DNA of 64,000 nt from Diabrotica undecimpunctata (Eukaryota > Arthropoda > Insecta > Coleoptera > Chrysomelidae), in NCBI RefSeq assembly GCF_040954645.1, contig NC_092804.1, positions 38,469,753 to 38,533,752 of the forward strand. Direction: 5' to 3'. Made by a program: the position numbers and the translations under genes. Below the pieces are notes generated by a model, which saw nothing but the letters and a program-made list of their open reading frames with translations, had not been told where the DNA came from and made no database searches. Positions 33,272 to 45,045 of this stretch are shown piece by piece (position 1 is the first letter of the stretch; the number at the start of each line of letters is the position of its first letter).

Positions 33272-36200
33272 TATTAAATGATATGAAATTAAATACTTTA
33301 ATTACTTAAGTCACGAGACGTAATATATAGATTCGTCCGTAATTAAACGTAAAAAACAGAAATAGTCAATAATAAAATTTAATTGCACTCGAATAATAGT
33401 TAAATGACATTCGAAGACAGGGCCATATGATACTGCCAAAAACATGTGAATATTTGGATGTATTGAAAAGGGGTAGGAAGGTTACTGCTCTCAAAATTTC
33501 TTCTTACCGCGTCGGCAAATAACCAGATGGCGACAAAAATACGGAACTTGGTGGTAAAGCGCCAGTGAAAAATGGGCCTTCAGTGGCACTCTATATACGA
33601 AAAAAAGGATCTCTTCATATTGAAATTAGTTGTTTTTAATTACAGTCCATCTAATTTACTTACCGTTGCACGTCATTATCATTGACAGAGATCGAAGTTG
33701 ACATAGTTGCCAAAGTATAAAAAAATCCTGAATCCATTTTAAATCAAATAGGTCACATAATTATTGCAAAAGTGGATTATAGAATAAATCAAATTAATAT
33801 TTAATGTAAATAAATAGAAACAAAACAGGAGTTAAAAAATAATCTTGTTAAAAACAATTTGAGCCGCTTGTTTAAAAAAACAACATAGTTTAATTAATGG
33901 TAAATAATAAAAACAAAACTAAAGTGTCAACACTGCAACTGTCAAATAAGTGTTACCAATTTATGCCAAAATATCACCTTCGTTCGATTACAGTTACAGT
34001 GTGTTCCGAACAAATGTTCTTCATAAAAACGCTTTATAATGCATTTATACAAATTAAATGAAACATATTATTGTGTATTTCTTTAAGTTAACATTAATAG
34101 AAATCTTCAAATATTATTTCTACGCGTATATAATAAAATATGTCTATAAGTGGCTGTAATGACAATGTACTCGGCAAAGTGATTCTAAAAAAGAACACAC
34201 CTACCGCCTAAATATTTCGTGTTGGTATCATGTGACCCCCTTGGCTATGACGCGGATGACGTGCAACGGTATGTAAATTAGATGAAGTATAGTGAGTTCT
34301 CAAAATCAATTAAACAACTATATTTACGTCACGATGCATTTTGATGGGAAACTAAAAACTGGATAATCGAAATAGGATGTATTGCCTGCTTTTATAACTT
34401 TTGACCAAAGCTAATTAATTTTTGGAGAGATGTATACAGTTGTGTGGTAAATGTGGTGGTCAAATTTTAATATTTTAACTTTAATTATAGGCAAAGGTAA
34501 TTTCTTATGAAAATGGGATCTCTTAAGTATACATACTTGACGTATTCGGAGCGATAAAAATAATAATCTCTAGGCAGAGGGTTAACGTGAAAATACAGTT
34601 TTGTTAAAAGTAAGGAAATTGAAATGCTACAACTTGTATAAAAGGGTTTAATTATAATTCTTTAAATCGAGTGGCAGACAATTTTAAAAATGCTTTATTT
34701 AAACATAATTTTTATCAAAAATTAGCACAATCTGACTTGGAATATGGTAGTATTTATCCTATGACGAACCTGCATTATATCATAACATAACAAACGAAAC
34801 GAGTTTAGGATTATATTGCATAAATTCTAGAAAACTTAATATTAATTTTCTATTTTTTGTTCTAGGTAAGAAATCCTTTGGGCACTTGGTAAGCTAATGT
34901 TTCAATTTAATAAAATTCAGCTTTTCCTTATTGCTCTTAGTTGAACCTCTTAGTGTAATTAAATTTTAATATTTCACTATTACATATAGCTCGTGTATAT
35001 GCAGCACTAAAATAAACCAAAACATAGTGATGCTAGACACGCGAATATAACAAACTATGCATTTTAATTAACTACTAAGATTAAAAATGGGTTCATATGT
35101 AAACGTACAATATGTTTTTTGTAAATATAGCGTACATTTTTGTACGTGTACAAATATGATTATTTGTACAAAATAGTTGTAGTTGATCCAGTTAATAGTC
35201 GACTTCTTGTTTAAAAACACAATATTCATACACAAGGTTTGGTAAAAAGCCTTTTTTTAAATTTCGCGGGCTATATACATCTAATTTTCGTTTTTATTTT
35301 TTTGGTATGTTGTTTAGTACACATGTTTTCACTGATTTGTGCATGTTTTCAACATATTATCAGACATTTTCCATTTTAATCTGTTTTTGACAGATATAAA
35401 GGTTTGACAGGCCAAACATACAGAGCAATGTAAAACATACAGGTAACTGCGTACACATTTAACCAGAGAGATATATTTTTTGTCTAAACGTATTGATAGA
35501 TCTGGAATATACTCCGTCAGAGTATACATATTTCCATTTCATTTGTGATTACTACTTAATCGACGCTGAAGTTATGAAGTTATCAATTCTAGTAAGATTC
35601 TAAATAGATTTATTGTTTTTGTGCTACTGTGTAGTGCGAATCACGGGGGCGTTCCTAAAACTAGATTTTCAAATTTTTTTTCTACATTTTATAACTTTTT
35701 ATAGTCATGAAGAGCTTTCTTGGTCAGAAATAACGCGCATGGTTAAAAAAAGAATGACATTTCCTTGTTTCATACATTTATGTATCATTTATTAATTTGA
35801 TAACTATTATGAAAATCTAGTCTTTGTCCTGTCACCATCAGAAAATACCTAGAGTAAAACTCGCAGCAGACAAAACAATACCCTCGATAATTTGCTAGAA
35901 TCCACCAAAGCAAATATGTCTAACACGTCTCCGTTGAGGCATTGAAGTATACTTAACGTTTCAGTTGAATATCGCTTGATCCTTTTATAGAACTACATGC
36001 AGTAAACAAAACAAATGAGCACATACGTTCAGGAATGCCAACATTATAAACTGAGGAAATAACAAAGATGTTTTCAGAATCGAAGTGACTATTTCTCGTT
36101 CATTGTTTCTTGTCTTGTTTTGCGATTTGATGATCAGTGCGTGTGTGGTATTTCAGTTTATTTGCATTTAACGTAGAAAATGGTAATCTGCGATAATAGC

Positions 36201-36438
36201 GGAACGGTAGTGGTTCTAACGGAGTTTTACAGAAATGTGGCTAGTAGTTACATTCTTACAAATTTTATTAACTATGTTTGATTTCTAAAGAAATAGGAGA
36301 AGCAGTAATAATATAGTTATATAAACAGAAATGAAAAAATCTAGAATCGAAGAAAAGTGGAGTTATTAAAAGACCTTCTCAATGACAAGCCGTTTAATTT
36401 TTTTTTTTTTTGACAAAAGGCAAAAAATAATAATTTTT
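33272..36438. other. No recognised gene; small inverted repeat
   Basis: Mostly AT-rich with no protein similarity. Includes an inverted pair near 33652-33682 and 34255-34288. A piggyBac-like terminus CTAGGCAGAGGGTTAA ends near 34586, with no clear partner. About 35830-36250 is more balanced in composition but unassigned. Confidence 0.4.
33652..34288. repeat. Possible small inverted-repeat element (MITE-like)
   Basis: CATCTAATTTACTTACCGTTGCACGTCAT at the left has its reverse complement at the right with one or two changes (about 29 bp), giving a 0.64-kb candidate element without coding capacity. No flanking duplication is clear. Confidence 0.4.
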
Positions 36439-37065
36439 ACAAAGCACGTGGTGTTTAAAAAAATGCTTATTAAAAGCTTAAAATTTTTATTTTAAGAAAG
36501 ATCTTTTCGGAATTGAATCATTCCATCATCATTTTACTAAAAGAGAGAGTAAAAATACTAATATTAAAAAACAAGTAAGTTAAAATTTGAATATATAGAA
36601 AGAACACGTTGGTTTTTTACTACTTACATAAAAAATTGTTAAAAACATTGTATGGCCACAGAAAAACATTGGAAGGACATCAGTATTAAAAAACAATCCT
36701 CATGGTATTTACATAGGTAAATGCAATAGACTGTTAATTTCGTTAATTAATAAAAACTGAAAATGGGGGCATCTTACATGACCCCCTGGAGCTGGTGAGG
36801 TTTTATCGACTTACATTACCTCTGATCTGTGCTTGAGTCTAGGGCTAACTGATAGAAAGATGGTATGAAAAATCAGTCAGTACCCGTCAATATCAAGTGG
36901 AATGATGTAGTAGGAGCAAAAGTCATTGTGCTTCAGTTTGTGAATAGGCCGTTTTTAGTGAAGAATTGTGTTTTGTGTGTAGTAGGATCAATAGCAATTT
37001 TTGGTATTTTAAAAAAGAGGAGAGAATGTCAAACAATGAGTGACTGTGATGTAAAATAAATTTGG
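36439..37065 (+). repeat. Left arm of a long inverted repeat (foldback)
   Basis: About 627 bp that matches the reverse complement of 37573-38223 almost throughout with scattered substitutions and small indels. Shared blocks include AGATCTTTTCGGAATTGAATC, CATTGTATGGCCACAGAAAAAC, GACCCCCTGGAGCTGGTGAG and GTGACTGTGATGTAAAATAA. The 64-codon frame 36865-37059 lies in the arm; the other arm breaks it, so I do not support it as a gene. Confidence 0.93.
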
Positions 37066-37572
37066 TATACCAGGGTAAGACAAAATTTAAGTTAGGTAGT
37101 TGAAAATTAATAAATCATTTCAAAGGCGATAAAAAGAATATTATTACCTAATTGTTTCATTGTATGAAGTAAGTAGAGATAAAAGTTGGTTTGAAATTTA
37201 TGGAAGATGAATCGAGGAAAAAGAAATAGGAGATGAATGTAAAGATGTAAGCTGGGGATACTGAAATTGATTGTGATAAAAGAATGATAGATGTAAAGTG
37301 AGTATTTATAAAAAAAACCTGTGTGATTAGTTAAGATGGTAATTATTGGAGTGGATGGGAAATTGGATATTGGAAAAGGCGATGTTAGTATATTAATGGT
37401 GACAAGAATAGAGTTAAGTATGACAGATTATATAGGGTGATATTAAGCTATGGGAAAAAAGAGAGAAATGTAGAAGTAAGTAAAACTGGATGTGTAGTTA
37501 AAAGAAAGAAAGTTAGATCAGGAGAATAATTGTCGATGTAGTGGCACGACAATTATTCTCCTAACAATTCCT
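37066..37572. other. Spacer of the foldback structure
   Basis: About 507 bp, purine-rich on the plus strand, no coding similarity. Near its right end is a separate perfect hairpin (37520-37562). Confidence 0.8.
37520..37562. repeat. Perfect 16-bp stem with 11-base loop
   Basis: AGGAGAATAATTGTCG (37520-37535) pairs exactly with CGACAATTATTCTCCT (37547-37562). It lies just inside the right arm of the foldback. Confidence 0.95.
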
Positions 37573-38223
37573 CCAAATTTATTTTACATCACAGTCACTC
37601 ATTGTTTGACATTCTCTCCTCTTTTTTAAAATACCAAAAATTGCTATTCATCCTACTACACACAAAACACAATTCTTCACTAAAAACGGCCTATTCACAA
37701 ACTGAACCACAATGACTTTTGCTCCTACTTTTGCTCCATCATTTCACTTGATATTGACGTGTACTGACTGATTTTTCATACCATCTTTCTATCAGTTAGC
37801 CCTAGACTCCAGCACAGATCAGAGGTAATGTAAGTCGATAAAACCTCACCAGCTCCAGGGGGTCATGTAAGATGTCCCCATTTTCAGTTTTTATTAATTA
37901 ACGAAATTAAGAGTCTATTGCATTTACCTTTGTAAATACCATGAGGATTGTTTTTTAATACTGATGTCCTTCCAATGTTTTTCTGTGGCCATACAATGTT
38001 TTTAACAACTTTTTTTATGTAAGTAGTAAAAAACCAACGTGTTGTTTCTATATATTCAAATTTTAACTTACTTGTTTTTTAATATTGGTATTTTTACTCT
38101 CTCTTTTAGTAAAATGATGATGGCATGATTCAATTCCGAAAAGATCTTCTTTAAAATAAAAATTTTAAGCTTTTAATAAAAATTTTTTTATACCTTAATA
38201 CACACGAACACCACTTGCTTTGT
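37573..38223 (-). repeat. Right arm of a long inverted repeat (foldback)
   Basis: Reverse-complement partner of 36439-37065. The outer edge is ACACCACTTGCTTTGT, matching ACAAAGCACGTGGTGT on the left. A short indel (about 12 bases) lies next to the outer edge. No flanking duplication is obvious. Confidence 0.93.
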
Positions 38224-38446
38224 ATTCAACAGGTCTACTAGCCACTCCTGGATATCTCCACTTCATGGTTTTGTTCCAGTTTCACTTTTAATTAATTTTT
38301 TAAATAAATCAATTTACACATGTAGTAGTTATGTTTACACATAACAAGAATTATGTATGTAATTTATTTAATACAAAATACATTTTACTGCTGTCAGAAG
38401 AAGAAAAAAATGTTTATTTTACAAATAAAAATTACTGTTCGCTTAA

Positions 38447-40873
38447 CCCTTTCAAGCCCGATTTTTATTAAATTAAAAAAAAAACACGATATTTGTGACA
38501 TTTATTTACTTTAGTATATTCCTAAAACAAATTCAGTCTAAATAAAAAATGCTGATCCTGAAGTATACCTTGCAGGATGTGGTATTCTCAAGATACCGGC
38601 AGAAACATAGCGTAACAAAAAATTAAATGAGAAATAAAAACCAGGTAACACTTCTTTCTTCCTATTGTTTTACATGGAACGTAGCAAAACAACAACGTTT
38701 TTGTCGTGTCTGAGACAAAGTCCGACATTTCAAGATGAAAATTTCCACTGTGTTCTGCTAACATTTGCTGTCGTGCTGCAGTTGGCACATTTCAAAGAAG
38801 TAGTTCTTTGGGGCATATGACAAGACTTGAATGGCGCAGTTTCAAGGGAATATGCCTTTTGAATTTACTCATTGGTTTTTCTGCTGATGGTCTTCCCCTT
38901 TTTAATTGTTCTGGAGCTCCAATAAAGCCTCTAATCCCAGAGAGCCGGAATTCTTTTAAAGCCATACTTTTGAATTGGCTTCTAAGTTGAAATAGAATGA
39001 ATGCGTTTACGACGCAAACATCCACAAAATAAAAAAATATTCTATGCCACCACTTGTGTGATTTACGACTTACCTCTTAAAGACTTTTCAGCATGTCAAA
39101 TTTGTCAACATATCCCACATGTGAGTTGTAGAGCACTACCATTTGCGGATATGAAACCTCATTCAGAGTAGCGTCTTTTTGTCTTCTCTTTACAACTTCG
39201 TTTATTGCTGGATTTTGGTGATTAACTAAAAGAATCACGCTTCTGTGATCCATCCATTTCAACGCAGATAGTCCATCTGTTGAAATACGGTAATCTGAAT
39301 CTCCTCGATTCATTTGTTTGTTAGTTTTGAACTCTGGTAAATCCTTTCTTTTTTTTTGAACGTAAATTCCGTAAATTCCCTCCGACAATAAAGATCTCTG
39401 AAGATCAATACAGTTGAAATAGTTGTTAAAGAACACTCGGTGGTGTTTATTTACTAAGACCCTTGTTAGATTCTGTACGACTCGTTGTCCTAAGTTTTTC
39501 GGTGGAATTTCCCACTTTACCGGTATATATCTGGAACTCGCACATGAATCCGCTTGAATCTGCTTTAACCCATACTTTGTAACCACGTTTAATAGGTTTA
39601 TTGGGCATGTACTGTAGGATACTGCTTCGACCTTTGAATAGTATCATAGACTCATCAATCGCTTGAAACTCATGTGGATTCAGTGCTGGAAGAAACGTTT
39701 CCGTGAGTTTGGCCAGTAGAGCAACTTTGCGCACTTTGTAAAGTTTGTCAAATCCGTGATCAGTTTTTTTGGCTGCACTGTATTATCAACCAGATGTATA
39801 TTGCCTAGTAACCAAGCGAATCTGTTACGTGACATAGCCGAACTGAAGGGTCTCGTAATTCATCACGTGACGACCAATAATCTCTGTAACTGGGCATTTC
39901 CTTTATATCCATTAATAAATTTACTCCAAGAAATGTTTTAACTTCGTCATCTGTGGTAGGTGTAAATCCATTTCATACTTTTTCATAGATTGGTTTGAAA
40001 TACAATTAGGTGAATTAGATCCTCAGGAAATACTTCCAAAAACACATATGTGGGGTTCTCTGTAGAATTTGGAATGTTTGGGCCTGTAGTTTCAATAAAT
40101 TGATTTGTTTGTATTATATAACTTTCATTTTGGATCCAAAATATAGAGTTATCTCGCTTTGCTAGCCGTGCTGCTAGCGATACGTCTTCACTATCCGATT
40201 CCGATTCTTGATTATTTGGAGTATTGGTTATTTCATCTTGATTATTAATTTGGTCTTTAAACATGATGTCCATATTTTCAATATCAAAGACATCCTCATT
40301 ATTTGGTCGCTGAAATTCATCAACATCGAATTCATCTCCCAGACGCTTTCAATATCAGAGACAATTGACTCCTTTTCACTTGGAATTTCATCCAATAAGG
40401 CGTCAACCTCGTTTTGGGACATATTTTCCAAATGCCTGAAGCTCCACTTTTGATTTTGCATATTGGCAGAATTTATATAGGAAGTGCCCTGTGGTCGTGC
40501 CAGAATACCACATAAAAGACAGCGATTTACAAATTAAATTGAAATGTGTTCATGCAAATAACAGTACTTAGTGTGAAACAGACTTAAAAAATATCACTTA
40601 CTTTTTTTTATATTAATAATAATTAAATAAACAAGAAAACAATTAAAATATGTCACTTTGTCAACATCAAGCGTCCGCTTCAAATTGTGTGCTTGACTAA
40701 TTATGTTATGCAGTCAATGTGATTCAATCAAATCAGTTCTAAACTAATTAGACACTTAGAATATAATACAGGCAAGCAATTTTACACACTGGTATGACTG
40801 TAAAACCGCTGGGAAGTTTAAAAGAAATGTTTGTAAAGGTGGTCATCTCAGCATACCGACAGTCGTCAAAGGG
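38447..40873 (-). mobile_element. piggyBac-like transposon with both ends
   Basis: 2,427 bp starting CCCTTTCAAGCCCG and ending GACGACTGTCGG reversed as CCCTTTGACG, each flanked by TTAA (38443-38446 and 40874-40877), the exact piggyBac target duplication. The terminal match is short (CCCTTT plus scattered). The transposase lies on the minus strand. The element sits next to the 3' end of a mariner-type transposase remnant. Confidence 0.9.
38600..40461 (-). pseudogene. piggyBac-like transposase, frameshifted and catalytically altered
   Basis: From about 40461. Acidic N-terminus (VDALLDEIPSEKESIV, ESDSEDVSLAARLAKRD), then the DDE core: KLTETFLPALNPHEFQAIDE, SMILFKGRSSILQYMPNKP (first Asp in DESM), KRGYKVWVKADSSGFMCEF and YTGK; GQRVVQNLTRVLVNKHHR then VFFNNYF, where the usual second catalytic Asp (FDNYF) is Asn; WMDHRSVILLVNHQNP (third Asp) and HVGYVDKFDML. 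C-terminal part: KSHKWWHRIFFYFVDVCVVN and a cysteine-containing end (CANCST...) like the piggyBac zinc-binding tail. At least four frameshifts. Non-autonomous and inactive. Confidence 0.92.
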
Positions 40874-40877
40874 TTAA

Positions 40878-41215
40878 TTTATTAAATGTTTAAATTGCCA
40901 CTCACCTGTCTTTGACAATAATTGAACCGACGACGATAATCCTCTTGAACATTCTGGAATATTTCTGGAGTTATGTTACGGATTTCCAATTAAATTCTAT
41001 TTTCTAAATCTTGTAAATTTTGTGATTGATCGATATAAACTTTTGATGTTAAGTAACCTCATAGAAAAAAATCAAGTGGTGTCAGATCCAAAGATTTTGG
41101 AGCCATTCTATTTTCCTCGTCTTCCAATCCATCTTCTAAAAAAAATCTGTTTAAAAAATCATTAACAGGAAGTGCAAAATGCGCAAATTCACCGTTTTAC
41201 TGAAACCATATGTTT
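40878..41215 (-). pseudogene. Mariner-superfamily transposase, C-terminal fragment
   Basis: Minus strand: GEFAHFALPVNDFLNRFF (equivalent to the DGAPPHxxxxVRxFLN block), EDEENRMAPKSLDLTPLDFF (the SPDLTPLDFFLW block), GYLTSKVYIDQSQNLQDLE and NITPEIFQNVQEDYRRRF then NYCQRQVSG. Stops occur after DFFL and at ENRI. It differs from the transposase at 28880-29960, so it is another mariner-type family. The piggyBac insertion lies directly downstream of its end. Confidence 0.85.
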
Positions 41216-41750
41216 TCATTTGTCAAATTACGATAGTTTTTTTTGGCATATGTCTTCAACAGCTTATTCTCATCCGAAAATTCTTCTATCTTCAAATCTA
41301 ATTCTTTCTAGTTTGTGGAAACGAAACTTCTTTTATCATAAGCTTATTTTCTTTAGTTCTCTACGCGTGTTTCCATACTGTTCCTTTTTTAACTTTTCTA
41401 GTCCTTATTTTTTACATTTTCAACTAAATTCTAACTGCGTCGCATAGCTCGTTACTGTGTTTCATGCCATATAATATCAAAGTTATTTTTCATCTATTGA
41501 TTGGTCTCACATTTATTTATATTGCAGTAAATAAACATAAATGCTTGTTTCTGTCAACTTCAAGGCAACTGCGCAATATATATCTGATTTTTTCTAATGT
41601 CATATGTACCTGCTACCAGTTGATTGTCCATTGTTTATCGTACTCCAGAGTTGTCATAGGCGTACGTATATTAAATTAAACTTACTTTTATATATCTTCC
41701 AGACATAAATTTTTGTAATTCGTTTGCGTAAACAAATATGGGATCTTAGA
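41216..41750. other. No recognised feature
   Basis: AT-rich. The frames at 41172-41447 and 41464-41679 look random. Part may be the N-terminal half of the mariner remnant decayed beyond recognition. Confidence 0.4.
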
Positions 41751-42312
41751 TTTCCCCCATTCTAGTCAATTTTGTACTAGACGATCTTGTTAATGAGAGT
41801 ATCAAGAAATTAAATTTCCAGATTCCATTTATGAAACGGTATGTCGACGATCTGATTCTAGCGGAAAAGGTGTTGGGCACCTTATCAGTTGTTAATAGCT
41901 TTGATCCTCACCTGCAATTCACATGTGAGTTTCAGGTTGAGAACAACATCTCGTTTTTAGATATGCGAAGTATTCTCACACGTAATAACACGTTAGTCAC
42001 TACCTAGTACAGAAAAGAAACGGCTAGCAATATTTTCTTAACTTACCACTCGTCACACCCAATCAGATGCAAATACAACCTGATACAAGTCATAGAGTAC
42101 TTAGAGTGTCTTAGAGTACACACGTTGATATACCCTCTATACAAAGACGAATCTCTTAATCTACTGAAGTCCATTCTCATTGATAACTCGAATCCCGTAT
42201 CCATCATCAATAAATTTCTATTTTATAAATGCTATGGGTATTCTATTACTGAAGGACCCAAAAGTTTCACATTAGCGTCCATTTTCAACAACATAGAGAT
42301 AGTTTAGAACTG
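41751..42312 (+). pseudogene. Penelope-like element reverse transcriptase fragment
   Basis: Plus strand: SPILVNFVLDDLVNESIKKL, RYVDDLILAE (catalytic YVDD, about 41840-41870), FTCEFQVENNISFLDMRSI (the FLD block after the palm) and YRKETASNIFLTYHSSHP, the YRKPT.SN..L...S.HP motif typical of Penelope-like elements. One stop at 42007-42009 and then an open frame to 42307. No GIY-YIG domain remains. It is a different lineage from the element at 10060-11640. Confidence 0.88.
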
Positions 42313-42427
42313 TAAGGAAGTTGTTTTTCGAAGACCAAAACTGCATTGTCTCCTTTAGAATAAACTAATTTCTATTATAAATACTTTGTAAACAACACAA
42401 TTACCACAGGAGATCCCTCCTCCTTCT

Positions 42428-42712
42428 TCTTCTTCTTCAAGTGCCATCTCCGCGGCGGAGGTCGGCAATCATCATAGCTATTCAGACTTTTGAGACGGCT
42501 GCTCTGAAAAGTTCATTTGATGTACATCCGTACCATTCTCTCAGGTTGCGCAGCCATGACATTCTACGCCTCCCTATGCTTCTCTTTCCTTGGATCTTTC
42601 CCTGCATAATCAGTTGGAGCAAGGTGTATTTCTCTCCACGTGTAATATGTCCGAGATATTCCAATTTTCTTGTTTTAATTATATTTAAAATTTCTATTTC
42701 TATGCCTCCTTA
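42428..42712 (-). mobile_element. LINE A family 3' end, unsplit copy
   Basis: Minus strand reads EIEILNIIKTRKLEYLGHIT, RGEKYTLLQLIMQGKIQGKR, RRRMSWLRNLREWYGC, LFRAAVSKV and ends in a reversed GAAGAAGAAGAA tail. It is nearly identical to 19118-19369 and continues across the point where LINE A at 17 kb is interrupted. Only about 280 bp are present (5' truncated). Confidence 0.93.
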
Positions 42713-42784
42713 AAATGTGTCAAATTTTAAAATATCCAATATCCGTAAATAAAAGAACCGACATCGATAACTTGAGCCAGATAT

Positions 42785-42940
42785 ATCACTCTCTTATTAT
42801 CATCATTATCCAGTCTTCTGCGTCCAAAGTTGAACATAGACCTCCTCTAATTTCTTCCAATTCTGTCGGTCTTGAGTTTCCTGCATCCAATTCCCAGCGA
42901 TTATTTTGATGTCATCTATCCATCGTGTAGATAGATGATT
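42785..42940 (-). pseudogene. RTE-type LINE tail fragment
   Basis: Minus strand: RWIDDIKIIAGNWMQETQDR then QNWKKLEEVYVQLWTQKT. This W.DD.....NWM..AQDR..W..L.E.YVQ ending matches the RTE-type tails at 1-510 and 1680-2060. Confidence 0.75.
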
Positions 42941-44050
42941 TATCTCTGCTTCTTACATATACATATATCATACATAACAAATAAGAACCATCATATACCA
43001 TATTCCTTTTTAAACAAATAGTCCAATTCGATCACTAATGTGATCGCTTGTAGGAAGGAAATACACACGTGTATTCACCAAACAGCAAATATCCGAATGC
43101 AATACGTTGGTATCGTCTCATCCATGCAAGAGCTCAAACAATACAGCTTAATAAAATGTGTAAAAATAAAATTACATGACAATTAAATTAACGAACAGTA
43201 GTGCTCTAATTCAGTTTTTTGTCCCGTTGAATGTGTTTTAATGTTAAGTAATCTTATAGTTTTCATAATGTCACAAAAACCGACAAATTTTCTTGTATGT
43301 ATGAACTTCACCCTTGTTTTTTTTTTACTTATAATCTTACACCATTATTTTTTGTAGAGAACTGAAACAGGGAAAGAATAAACTAAAAACTCCTAGATCC
43401 AAAGACATGCACATTAATTGATAATGGATCTCTCTCTGTCGGTATATTTGCCCCACTTATAGCCTGCAATAAACATTAACATATGACTTTAAATCAGTAG
43501 TTGCAAGTGGTAAGCATGTCATCTAAACCATTAATTTTTATTGGCTGTTAATCGATTTAGCCTTAATGTTGTTAACAATATAGACTTATCGGATAAATCA
43601 AATCATACACTGCTTAACACAAGAAAAGTATTATAGTCACTATTCTCAAAATTTCACATACCTTAGAAGCGAACACTTTGTTGATATATTAAACAGTTTT
43701 TTTTTTTGAGGAGTTATTCAGAAAATCTTAGTGTGACTTATACAAACATTATAATACCTAATATATTACATCAATTGTGAATTACATCAATACAATATTT
43801 CTGGGGGTAAGAAAGTTTATTTTTGAGCAGAAAATATTCACGAAAGAATTTCAGGAAACAAGAATACATTGAAGAAAGGAAATATGGGCGAAAAATCATG
43901 ATGACGTTAACATAAACTGTTAGGGTTGGACAAAAAAGTTGAAGTGGGTGGCTGCCTTTACGTAAAACTAAAATTATTAAATATTTTCAATCCCCAAAAG
44001 TAGGTGCATGTCGTATATATATTAGTTTTCTTCACTCAAACCTTTCCATT
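42941..44050. other. No recognised feature
   Basis: AT-rich, no coding similarity on either strand. Confidence 0.5.
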
Positions 44051-44054
44051 TGTT

Positions 44055-45045
44055 TTTGTGGTTATATTGTTTGTTCCTCAAACCTCGCTTTAACATATCT
44101 TCGTCTACTTCGATTCCTTCGGGATCTTCAACATCGACATTTTCTTCTTCTACCTCTGGATCTTCGTTCTGTTACTTTATCAGCTGTCGCTGCTTCTTTT
44201 CACATATCCGTACCACATCAATCTTTTCTCTTCTATATATGTTAATATCCATGTTTCTAACGATATTCTCTGTCTTATTTCCTAATTTCTTACTCTGTAG
44301 ATTTTTTTACTCAACAGCACCTTCGAAGACATTTAATCCCTGTTGCATTTATTTACTGCAGTTTCTTTTGTTTAAAATCGAATGTTCTGCATTATATATC
44401 ATAATACTTCGTACCAAAGTTTTGTACATTTGATATTGAACCAGATATGGTTGAATGGTTTAATTACATTCCTTGCTTTTCCTAGACGTTGTTTGAACTC
44501 TTCTTCTGTTGCCGCTTGTTTCTTTATTACAAAGCCCTTATTGTCTGTCGATGTTTATTTCTTTATTGTAAAGCCTTTATTGTAGCTTCCTAATCATGTA
44601 ACTCAAATCTTCAGGGCCCTTTTCAGATTTTACAAGTTTATTTTAAATTTTACTGGAGGTGTGGAACATTCCTGTAAGGAAACTATGTTCTATTGAAGGT
44701 TCTTATAATTTCCTTTCCAATTTTAATAAACACTTTTTTGTGACATCTATTAATTCGTTCTGTAAACTCAGTAATTACATTACTGACCAGATTTCTGATC
44801 TTAGTACTGAGTCGTAAGTCTACCTTAAGATCACAAATGGCATATTTATATTCTTGCTATATAGCAGGTATTCTAGTTTGTAAATATGATCTGACCAAGA
44901 TATGTCTTCTGTAAAGCCTCCATGACGTGTACTGATATTACCCTCTGTCGCTTGTTCTATTTTTTATTTAAAATATTTTGCGTATAGTCTCTCCAATGAT
45001 GTTCTTTCGCTTATTCCTCGATAGTTTTCGCATACATTTGAGAGA
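44055..45045 (-). pseudogene. Decayed LINE reverse transcriptase
   Basis: Minus strand, many frameshifts. From the 5' side: VCENYRGIS and LERLYAKYFK (about 44950-45030), GGFTEDISWSDHIYKLEYLL (matching QGGFxxxRSCSDHIFxL, about 44880), TYDSVLRSEIWS (motif A region), then LGKARNVIKPFNHIWFNIK (about 44450-44510), LVRSIMIYNAEHSILNKRN (about 44390, the VLLYGAExW block) and an acidic tail. Motifs B and C are lost or unreadable. A low-GC old copy. The plus-strand frame at 44050-44433 is its shadow. Confidence 0.65.

Noticed and set aside
36865..37059. 64-codon frame in the left arm of the foldback as a gene
   Set aside because: The inverted copy in the other arm does not keep the frame, and the protein has no recognisable domain.
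44050..44433. 127-codon open frame on the plus strand
   Set aside because: Serine/phenylalanine-rich shadow of the decayed LINE RT on the minus strand.
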